64,000 bases of DNA from Arthrobacter sp. StoSoilA2 (GTDB taxonomy: Bacteria; Actinomycetota; Actinomycetes; Actinomycetales; Micrococcaceae): assembly GCF_019977195.1 (NCBI RefSeq), contig NZ_AP024643.1, forward strand, positions 2,480,001 to 2,544,000, given 5' to 3'. Made by a program: the position numbers and the translations under genes. The notes beneath the pieces are model-generated. The model searched no databases and was not told the DNA's origin. It saw only the letters and a program-made list of their open reading frames with translations. Below, piece by piece: positions 25,006-31,268 of the stretch; within the stretch, counting starts at the first letter, position 1, and every line of letters begins with the position of its first letter.

Positions 25006-26784
25006 TCAGAAGTCCGGGTGGTTGGTCGCGGCGTGGTACTTCCCGCTGTGGAACACCAGGGGCGCCCCTCCAGTATTCTCGTACTTCTCCACCTCGCCTA
25101 CGTAGATGACGTGGTCTCCGGCATCGTGTCGCGAGACGGTCCGGCATTGGAACGTGGCGACGGCGCCGTCCAGCAACGGGATCCCGGCGATTCCTTCCGT
25201 GGTTTCCGCGCCGGCGAATTTGTCTGTGGCGGGTGTTGCGAACTGGCGCGAGAGGACGTGCTGGTCGCTGGCCAGGATATTGATGGCAAAGTGCGTGGCG
25301 TCCTCGAAGTCCGCCAGGCTCGGAGCCCGTTTGCTGGGGCACCACAACACCAGTGGAGGTTCCATGGAAACGGACGTGAAGGAGTTGGCAGTCATGCCTA
25401 CTTTCCGGCCGTCGGTTCCGAGGGTGGTGACCACCGTGACGCCGGTGGCGAATTGTCCCAGGGCGCCGCGGAAGTCCCTCAGGTCAAAAGCCGACGAATC
25501 TTCGTCCTTGCGTGCCTGCACGAACTCGGCGGCAGCTGCGGGATCGAACCACCATGGGTAGAACGTGCGGGGATCATCGAATCCTGCAGCGATGCTTGCG
25601 GCCAGGGCCGGGTGGTCTGCAGCCTCGGCCAGGACAGTCTGCTGGTGTTCCCGCCGGGGTTTGAGCATGTCATTTGTCCATGCCACCGCCCACTGGCCCC
25701 AGCCCCGCCAGAACTCGTCAAAGGTGCGTTCCATCCATTGCTTGTCGAAAGGCTGCTGGCCTCGCCTCACGATGGAATCCAGATAGTACTTGGCGGCCAG
25801 CGTCGCGTTATTGGACCCTTGGCCGGTGAGGGGATCGTTGAGCAGGACGGCGTCGCCCAGGCCGAAGACGAGGTTGCCGTTGCCCAGCTCACCCACTGCT
25901 GAGCGAACCGTCGGGGTGATCCGGCCCAGGAGGGTTGCGCCCTCGTCGGTGAGCCTTGCGTTGGCGAAGTTCTTCGCCTCGTGGGGAAAATACTCTTCCA
26001 GGATTTCCAGAGATCGACTCAGCTGCTCCTCCGGACTGGTGACGTCGGTCCACTTATCCATCGGGCCGCCCACGACGCCTTCAAAGACCATCATCTGGCA
26101 TGGCCCGGACACGGTGAGTCCGGGAAAGGTGAAGAATTCCCCCACACCGGGGACTACCGACATGCGGATGCTGTCGCTGGGCTGATCGGCCGGTTCGCTG
26201 GTGGATGCATCGAGAGAGGCTGTATCGAGAGAGACCGTATCGAGGCAGACATAGTTCAGGGCGAGGACTCTTTGCGGCCGGTCAAACGGGGACTTGGACC
26301 TGTCCTTGGGGAAGATCTGGGCGATCTCTCCCTTTCCGGTGCTGACGATAACCAGTTCGTAGTCCCGTGCGAGCTGCTCGAGCATGCGCGGCGTGACTTT
26401 CTCTATACGGAAATCACCGCCGCCAGCCACAAAGGCCTCGATCCAGACAGCACTCTTGATCCGCTGATCCACCGAGTGGGCGGTTCCCTCAAGGAGCGCC
26501 TCCCACTCGATGGCGCCGAAGCCGGGTTCGCCTTCCACACGCAATTGGATAGCGCTGATCCCGGGCACGGCTTCATCGTCATAAAGCCTGGTCAGGGCCG
26601 AACTCAGCTGTGCTTCGGCGGCGAGGGCCGTGGGGAACATGCATTGGCTGGACATAACCTTGCCGGTGCGGATTTGGGCGGCCGAACGGTCCGAGAACAG
26701 CGTGACTTCATACCCCTCCCGCTGCAGGCCCAAGGCCAGTTGAGCGCCGGATTCGCCGGCTCCGATAATTGCGATCTTTCGCAT
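25006..26784 (-). CDS. styA2B: Self-sufficient styrene/indole monooxygenase: StyA-type epoxidase fused to flavin reductase
   Basis: A 592-residue fusion. Residues 1-415 are a StyA-type FAD epoxidase (I-A-I-I-G-A-G-E-S-G-A-Q-L-A-L-G, G-K-G-E-I-A-Q-I-F-P, L-N-D-P-L-T-G-Q-G-S-N-N-A). From residue 433 (F-R-G-A-L-G-Q-F-A-T-G-V-T-V-V-T) it is a complete StyB-type NADH:FAD reductase with G-M-T-A-N-S-F-T-S-V-S. The same architecture is known as StyA2B in Rhodococcus opacus 1CP, working with a separate StyA1, which is exactly the gene upstream here. Indole is a well-known substrate of the group. The start at 26784 is set by similarity to StyA1. Residues about 180-194 contain a five-residue repeat absent from StyA1. 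Confidence 0.92.
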   Translation of the reverse strand: MRKIAIIGAGESGAQLALGLQREGYEVTLFSDRSAAQIRTGKVMSSQCMFPTALAAEAQLSSALTRLYDDEAVPGISAIQLRVEGEPGFGAIEWEALLEGTAHSVDQRIKSAVWIEAFVAGGGDFRIEKVTPRMLEQLARDYELVIVSTGKGEIAQIFPKDRSKSPFDRPQRVLALNYVCLDTVSLDTASLDASTSEPADQPSDSIRMSVVPGVGEFFTFPGLTVSGPCQMMVFEGVVGGPMDKWTDVTSPEEQLSRSLEILEEYFPHEAKNFANARLTDEGATLLGRITPTVRSAVGELGNGNLVFGLGDAVLLNDPLTGQGSNNATLAAKYYLDSIVRRGQQPFDKQWMERTFDEFWRGWGQWAVAWTNDMLKPRREHQQTVLAEAADHPALAASIAAGFDDPRTFYPWWFDPAAAAEFVQARKDEDSSAFDLRDFRGALGQFATGVTVVTTLGTDGRKVGMTANSFTSVSMEPPLVLWCPSKRAPSLADFEDATHFAINILASDQHVLSRQFATPATDKFAGAETTEGIAGIPLLDGAVATFQCRTVSRHDAGDHVIYVGEVEKYENTGGAPLVFHSGKYHAATNHPDF

Positions 26785-26833
26785 GTCTGGTTTTCCTTCG
26801 AGGAACGTTGTTGCCAGGGAAGTGGAACGACTA

Positions 26834-28078
26834 TCAGGTCGCGGGTACGGCGGAGCCCACGCTTGCAAGGTATGCGGCCGCCTTATCCGGGTCCATGAAC
26901 CATTCCTGGAAGTCCGGCGGGTTGTTGAATCCGTTCGCGAAGCGGTGGGCGATTTCGGCCGACTGGCCGGCCGCTCCCAGTAGCGAAAGGACATGCGGCG
27001 GCGGCGGAGCCAGCAGCGCATTCGTCCACTGTGCTACGTGCTGGGCGTAGTTCCAATACTTTTCGAAAGTGGCCTGCATGAACGCTGCGTCGAAGGCACC
27101 TTCGCCGTGCGCCGCGATGCTCTGCAAGTAGGAAGCCGCGCACTTGCTGGCGTTGTTGGAGCCCTGTCCGGTAATGGGGTCGTTCAGGACAACGACGTCG
27201 GCGAGTCCCAGGACCTTCTTGCCGCTGGGGAGCGTGGCGACGGGATGGCGGACAGTGGGTGCGAACCGGCCCTGCAGGAACCCGTTGGGGTCGGTCAGCT
27301 CGACGTCGGCTGCCCGGCTGGCTTCCCACGGCAAGTACTGCTTCAGGATGTTTTTGGACGTCTCCAGGTGTTCCGCGGGAGTCAGGCCCTTCCAGCAATC
27401 CATGGGTCCGCCCGGGATGCCCTCGAAAACCATGATTTCGCAGGGACCAGTGGTGGTGAGCGCAGGGAAGGCAAAATATTCGCCCACCCCTGGAATCAGG
27501 TTGAAGGAAACTGCCGAATGTTCTGCCCTGGGCTCCATTCCAGTGACGTACGTCAGCGCCAAAGCGCGTTGGGGTGCGTCGTAGGCGCTGCGCTGGGCAT
27601 CCCGGGTGAAGAGCTGCGCAATTTCTCCCTTGCCGGCTGCCACAATCACCAAATCGGAGTTAAGCGAGTAGCGTTCCAGTTCTTCCACGCCGGCGTCCTC
27701 GAACACGAGCTCGCCTCCCTGCGCCACGAACTCTTCCATGAACCGCGGGAATTTGACCCGCTGGTCAATGGACTTCGCCGGGTTATCCAGGCGGGATGCC
27801 CAGCTGATGGCCTTCTCACCAGGAACTTCAGGATGGGGGATCGTGAACGATATTCCGTCCACAGTGGGAGCTTCTGGCCAGAAGTCCAACCCAAGCGCCC
27901 TCTCCTGTTCAAGGGCATCGTGGAAGATGCACTGGCTGGAGGAGACTTTTCCCTTGTGGATTTCTTCAGCGGTGCGGTTGGAGATCGTGGTGACCGCAAA
28001 TCCTGCCTTGAGCAAGCCGATGCCAAGTTGCAGGCCTGACTGCCCTGCTCCGACGATGGTGATGTGGCGCTGTGTCAT
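26834..28078 (-). CDS. styA1: Styrene/indole monooxygenase oxygenase component StyA1
   Basis: A 414-residue FAD-dependent epoxidase of the StyA family. It has I-T-I-V-G-A-G-Q-S-G-L-Q-L-G-I-G at the N-terminus, S-S-Q-C-I-F near residue 48, G-K-G-E-I-A-Q-L-F and L-N-D-P-I-T-G-Q-G-S-N-N-A-S in the FAD/active-site region. It has no reductase domain, so reduced FAD must come from elsewhere, most simply the reductase half of the StyA2B encoded 50 bases downstream. Expected chemistry is 2,3-epoxidation of indole (or epoxidation of styrene). Its ATG overlaps the stop of a micropeptide gene by ATGA, indicating translational coupling. Confidence 0.92.
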   Translation of the reverse strand: MTQRHITIVGAGQSGLQLGIGLLKAGFAVTTISNRTAEEIHKGKVSSSQCIFHDALEQERALGLDFWPEAPTVDGISFTIPHPEVPGEKAISWASRLDNPAKSIDQRVKFPRFMEEFVAQGGELVFEDAGVEELERYSLNSDLVIVAAGKGEIAQLFTRDAQRSAYDAPQRALALTYVTGMEPRAEHSAVSFNLIPGVGEYFAFPALTTTGPCEIMVFEGIPGGPMDCWKGLTPAEHLETSKNILKQYLPWEASRAADVELTDPNGFLQGRFAPTVRHPVATLPSGKKVLGLADVVVLNDPITGQGSNNASKCAASYLQSIAAHGEGAFDAAFMQATFEKYWNYAQHVAQWTNALLAPPPPHVLSLLGAAGQSAEIAHRFANGFNNPPDFQEWFMDPDKAAAYLASVGSAVPAT

Positions 28079-28215
28079 AGTGTTGACCTTGTCTTTCTGC
28101 TGTCTCTGCATCCGTAAATGATGGGGGAAGATATTTGGCCGGGCCTCGGCGTTCGTTCGGGATGGGTTTGTTCCCAGCCGGGAAGGCCGATGTGCACGAG
28201 CTTGATGTCATTCAT
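28075..28215 (-). CDS. 46-residue micropeptide coupled to styA1, K-L-V-H/W-E-x-T-H-P type
   Basis: An unreported-looking small gene: ATG at 28215 is six bases after the SDR stop, whose TGA is part of the ribosome site AGAGGTGA, and its own TGA overlaps the styA1 ATG. Such packing on both sides is strong evidence for translation. The product starts M-N-D-I-K-L-V-H-I-G-L-P-G-W-E-Q-T-H-P-E and ends basic and serine-rich with one cysteine. Residues 1-25 align without gaps to the 28-residue peptide encoded at 29147, sharing M1, K5-L-V-H8, W14-E15, T17-H-P19, P23 and P25. Not a known family to me; a chaperone-like or regulatory partner of the monooxygenases is possible. Confidence 0.75.
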   Translation of the reverse strand: MNDIKLVHIGLPGWEQTHPERTPRPGQISSPIIYGCRDSRKTRSTL

Positions 28216-28221
28216 GTGTCG

Positions 28222-29016
28222 TCACCTCTTTTCAGCGGCGAGTAATGGGATGGCTTCTTCGGCGCGCTCGGGCCCCAAAGCGGAGTAGCCGCCGTCGACG
28301 GCCCAATCAGCTCCTGTCACGAAGCTTGCGGCGTCGCTGGCGAGGAAAGCGACCACGGCTCCGATCTCCTCGGGCCGGCCGACCCGCTTCAGGGCATGGA
28401 ACGGGGCTGCCACCGAGTCTGTCTTGTCAATGTCGCCGCCGGACAGGGTGTCCATGATGTTGCTCCACACCCATCCAGGGCTGACCGAATTGACCCGAAT
28501 GCCGTCGTCGGCAAGATCCACGGCCATACTCCGGGTGAGCTGGACCAGGGCGGCCTTGCCCGCGGGGTAGAGCCACCGGCCTGTCTGGGCAACGGAGCTC
28601 GAAATCGAGGTGAAGTTGATGATGGCTCCGCGCTGGGATGCCTTGAGGTAGGGGCGTGCTGTGTTGCTTGCCATGACGGCGCTCACCACATTGACGTTCA
28701 GTGCCTGAAGCCAATCGTTCCTGTCCGAAGCCGCACCGTCATCCTTGTAAGTGCAGGCAAGGTTGACGAGGATGTCGATACCCCCGTGCGAGGACGCCGT
28801 GTCGTCCATAAGCCGCGCAATGGCTACGTCATCCGTGATGTCAGTGAGTGAAAAGCTGATGCCGCTTCCCAATGTGTGGAGCTGGGCACCGCCGTCGGCG
28901 TCGATGTCGGCGACCACAACGGTGGCACCGGCATCGCGCAACGCCATGGCGACGCCTTGGCCGATCTTGGTGACGCCGCCAGTGACGACTGCAGTCCTGC
29001 GCGAGAGTGCTGACAT
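28222..29016 (-). CDS. Short-chain dehydrogenase/reductase of the indole-type operon
   Basis: A 264-residue classical SDR. The cofactor motif is V-T-G-G-V-T-K-I-G-Q-G, an acidic residue follows strand two (V-V-V-A-D-I-D), suggesting NAD+, and the catalytic set is S in T-S-I-S-S-S and Y-P-A-G-K. The usual N-N-A-G is altered to V-N-L-A-C. Known indole-oxidation operons (iif in Acinetobacter) include an SDR that oxidises the indole dihydrodiol to 3-hydroxyindolin-2-one, a good model here. ATG at 29016 has GAAAGG seven bases upstream; the TTG at 29022 is not needed. Confidence 0.88.
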   Translation of the reverse strand: MSALSRRTAVVTGGVTKIGQGVAMALRDAGATVVVADIDADGGAQLHTLGSGISFSLTDITDDVAIARLMDDTASSHGGIDILVNLACTYKDDGAASDRNDWLQALNVNVVSAVMASNTARPYLKASQRGAIINFTSISSSVAQTGRWLYPAGKAALVQLTRSMAVDLADDGIRVNSVSPGWVWSNIMDTLSGGDIDKTDSVAAPFHALKRVGRPEEIGAVVAFLASDAASFVTGADWAVDGGYSALGPERAEEAIPLLAAEKR

Positions 29017-29065
29017 GGCCAAACCTTTCGTAGTGAATCTGTGAGGTGGAAAGTCTTACGTACGC

Positions 29066-29079
29066 ATGACGCTCGTCAT
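29066..29079. promoter_or_regulatory. Palindromic operator copy 2 (ATGACG-N2-CGTCAT)
   Basis: Perfect dyad with 6-bp arms and 2-base centre, about 50 bases before the SDR start and downstream of the first micropeptide gene. It repeats the dyad at 29273 almost exactly. Two copies about 207 bases apart suggest a regulator that loops or blocks the operon at two points. Confidence 0.6.
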
Positions 29080-29105
29080 TGCCGACGGAGGGCCCGTTTC
29101 ACTGC

Positions 29106-29168
29106 CTATTTGACCGAGCCAGGACTATTGGACAGTCGGCCTGGACCTATTTGACAGTCGGCTTGGGC
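29106..29168. repeat. Three tandem ~22-bp imperfect repeats
   Basis: Copies begin CTATT at 29106, 29125 and 29147 (spacing 19 and 22 bases) and share the pattern CTATT-[TG]-GAC-[CA]-G. The third copy covers the last codons and stop of the first micropeptide, so the others are duplicated 3' ends of that gene. Two-helical-turn spacing also suits direct-repeat binding by an AraC-type activator. Confidence 0.65.
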
Positions 29169-29233
29169 GCGGGCTTCGGATGAGTCCGTTCCCACTCGAT
29201 TCGGCGGTCATGCACCAGCTTGACGTTCTTCAT
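29147..29233 (-). CDS. 28-residue micropeptide at the head of the indole-type operon
   Basis: ATG at 29233 has AGGGGTG seven bases upstream and follows the presumed operon promoter, making this the first coding sequence of the transcript. The product begins M-K-N-V-K-L-V-H-D-R-R-I-E-W-E-R-T-H-P-K and ends with alternating P and K (P-A-P-K-P-T-V-K). It is a paralogue of the 46-residue peptide encoded between the SDR and styA1 genes: 12 of the first 27 positions are identical. Short length and leader position also allow an attenuator-like leader peptide, but the protein-level conservation argues for a product that matters. Confidence 0.7.
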   Translation of the reverse strand: MKNVKLVHDRRIEWERTHPKPAPKPTVK

Positions 29234-29272
29234 CTCTGCTCACCCCTTCCATCGGTTTCGTTGCTCCGTTTC

Positions 29273-29288
29273 TATGACGTGCGTCATA
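29273..29288. promoter_or_regulatory. Palindromic operator copy 1 (TATGACG-N2-CGTCATA)
   Basis: Perfect 7-bp dyad with 2-base centre in the divergent gap between the AraC gene and the operon. On the minus strand its CATAGAAAC side lies where a -10 region could be. Shared with the site at 29066. Confidence 0.65.
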
Positions 29289-29385
29289 CTTGTTCTAAGA
29301 GCGACTCTATTCATAGGCGAAAAACGGGTCTATCCGCTTGGCGCAGCGCTCATCCGAAAAACGAAAACCGGGGAAGGAACGCGCA

Positions 29386-30408
29386 ATGGTGAGGATCCTT
29401 CCCCGTGACGTCCTCCGGGGTTTGCCCACAGTGACCACGACCGATGTCGATGATGCGCACCAGAAAATCGCCGATTTGTTCTGCGGTCACGACCTCGTTC
29501 CGCAGACCCGGGGGACGTCTGTGGACATGAAGCTGCGCTCGTTGCATCGCGGTGACGTGGGTATCGAATTCCTCGACTATGGTGCGGACGTCCGGATCAG
29601 TCCGGAAGGCCTGGAGAACTTCCACTTGATCCAGATTCCCCTCGCTGGCCACGCGCACATGGATGTGGGCTCATCCTCGGTGGATTCGAGCCCCAAAACC
29701 GCGACAGTTCCGCCGATCGACCGCCCGTTCACTATGACGTGGGATCGCGGAACCCCGCATCTAATTGTCTACGTGAGCCGCCTCGCCCTTGCCTCCGTTG
29801 CAGCCCAGCTCTACGGCGGGGATACGCAGGGTAAAGACTTGCGCAGCAATGATCCGGGCGCAGACCCGGATAAGACCGTGAAGCTCGGCTACGCGATGGA
29901 CCTCACGGGCTCGGCCGGCCGGGCGTTCTTGAGGTCCGTCGTCGAACTCCACGACGACATGATCAGCCAGCAGGAAAAGACAGCTCCAGGGTTCGTCCAG
30001 AAGCTACTCGCGGACACGATGGTTTCACGGCTGCTCTTGGCAATGAATCCTGCGACGGAGGCTGATCGCTCCAGCCCTGCCGCCGAGAGCCGGTTGATCC
30101 GCCAGTTCCGCGAACTGCTGGAACGGCACGCCTCTGAGGACCTGGCGGTTCCGGACATCGCAGAGAACCTGGGAGTGTCGGTGCGCACCCTGCAGCTGGC
30201 TCTTCGCTCCGAAGTTGGGGCAACGCCGTCAGAGTTGTTGAGGAGGGTGCGCCTGGACCGGGCCCGGGAACTGCTTCTCGCTGCCGCCCCCGGGCAGGAA
30301 ACCATTGTTTCGATCGCCGAGCGCTGCGGTTTCTCACACCAAGGGCGCTTCTCGGCGCTGTACTTGGACACGTTCGGCGAGTTGCCCTCGGAAAGCCTTC
30401 GCCGGTAG
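29386..30408 (+). CDS. AraC/XylS family transcriptional regulator, likely controller of the indole-type operon
   Basis: A 340-residue activator-type protein. The first 210 residues resemble the AraC-binding-like domain of XylS/StyR-neighbour regulators (G-D-V-G-I-E-F-L-D-Y-G-A-D-V-R-I; Q-I-P-L-A-G-H-A). The C-terminal hundred residues hold two helix-turn-helix units: L-A-V-P-D-I-A-E-N-L-G-V-S-V-R-T-L-Q and T-I-V-S-I-A-E-R-C-G-F-S-H-Q-G-R-F. ATG at 29386 has GGAAGGA seven bases upstream. It is divergent from the operon, and indole-degrading iif operons are under AraC-family control, so the assignment is natural though inferred. Confidence 0.88.
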   Translation: MVRILPRDVLRGLPTVTTTDVDDAHQKIADLFCGHDLVPQTRGTSVDMKLRSLHRGDVGIEFLDYGADVRISPEGLENFHLIQIPLAGHAHMDVGSSSVDSSPKTATVPPIDRPFTMTWDRGTPHLIVYVSRLALASVAAQLYGGDTQGKDLRSNDPGADPDKTVKLGYAMDLTGSAGRAFLRSVVELHDDMISQQEKTAPGFVQKLLADTMVSRLLLAMNPATEADRSSPAAESRLIRQFRELLERHASEDLAVPDIAENLGVSVRTLQLALRSEVGATPSELLRRVRLDRARELLLAAAPGQETIVSIAERCGFSHQGRFSALYLDTFGELPSESLRR

Positions 30409-30502
30409 CCCCGCTGTCCGATACCCAGCTATGCGCTAGTCGCCCGGCCGAGGTCCGTCCAATTGGTCCCCATCCGCCATCGAAGGGCGCATGCCCCCCA
30501 AC

Positions 30503-30731
30503 CTACTCACTTGACCGGATGGACGTAGCCGCCAAGGGACGCCCCCGCAATCTCTGGAGAGTAGCGGATGGAGATTCCTTGTACTTTTCGCTGTAATACG
30601 CAGCAAAGCGCCCAAGGTGGGAGAACCCGGCGTCGATGGCGGCTTCGGCCAACGTGGCCGCGGCTGGACCTGCCTGTCCCTCTAAAATCCGGCGTGCACG
30701 TGCAGTCGAGTCGCAGCTCTACGCCCGCCAA
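30503..30731 (-). pseudogene. Remnant of a second AraC-family regulator (C-terminal part)
   Basis: The frame ending at 30503 encodes A-R-A-R-R-I-L-E-G, then T-L-A-E-A-A-I-D-A-G-F-S-H-L-G-R-F-A-A-Y-Y-S and E-S-P-S-A-T-L-Q-R, a typical second helix-turn-helix of AraC proteins. Upstream the sequence V-E-L-R-L-D that should precede it is in another frame, implying a frameshift near 30690-30700, and the N-terminal 230 residues are missing. It follows the intact AraC gene, on the opposite strand, and is not simply a copy of its C-terminus. Confidence 0.75.
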
Positions 30732-30774
30732 TGCGGGAGCGCCGGTGGATCAAAAGTAGGACGCAGTGCTTCCG

Positions 30775-30966
30775 TCACCCAAACGCGCCCAGCTGGATGT
30801 TGACGGCAAGCACCACGGACGCCAGCGCGAGGATTCCCGCGCCGAGCTGCAAGAGGAGGCCGTCCTTGGAGAGCCGCGATCCTCCTGGCGCGGAGCGCGG
30901 AATGAGGGAGACTGCACTGAAGCTGGTCACCAAGGCCGCGGCGATGATGAGGCTCAGGCTAAGCAT
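30775..30966 (-). CDS. Small two-helix membrane protein
   Basis: A 63-residue protein: helix one M-L-S-L-S-L-I-I-A-A-A-L-V-T-S-F-S-A-V, a polar loop P-R-S-A-P-G-G-S-R-L-S-K-D-G, helix two L-L-Q-L-G-A-G-I-L-A-L-A-S-V-V-L-A-V. The hydropathy pattern is that of a hairpin membrane protein, with positive charges in the loop. The ribosome site (GAAGG, 12 bases before ATG) is weak; ATG at 30993 would add nine residues. A dyad about 100 bases upstream may control it. No family known to me. Confidence 0.55.
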   Translation of the reverse strand: MLSLSLIIAAALVTSFSAVSLIPRSAPGGSRLSKDGLLLQLGAGILALASVVLAVNIQLGAFG

Positions 30967-31268
30967 GGCGCCAGAACCTTCGCCGGCTTGCATAAGTTCC
31001 AGGGCGATAGACGACGACGTTGTCGCATTGGGGGCTGCCTTTCGCAGACGGATGCAACAACAATATCGTCAATTGTTGACGATTGCCAAGGATTTCCTCC
31101 GGCAGGAGCGTCGGGGCAGTGGCTAAGCCGCGTCCACTCGCCGCAAAGCGCGGAGGCGCCGGCAGGAACAGGCCACGTGGAGCCTTTGGAACCCCGGCAG
31201 CGGATCAGGCCATCACGGGCAGCTGCCAACAAACTGGCAGAACTCATCCAAGCTGCAAAGAAGAGTTA
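30967..31268. other. Intergenic region with operator-like dyad
   Basis: About 300 bases between the small membrane protein and LigD-type gene. Apart from the dyad at 31065 there are only short basic frames (for example V-A-K-P-R-P-L-A-A-K-R-G-G) without ribosome sites; possibly debris of an old gene. Confidence 0.4.
31065..31083. promoter_or_regulatory. Candidate operator upstream of small membrane protein
   Basis: ATCGTCAA-TTG-TTGACGAT, a perfect 8-bp dyad. TTGTTGAC-like dyads are typical of FadR/GntR-type operators, but no such regulator gene is adjacent. Confidence 0.45.
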
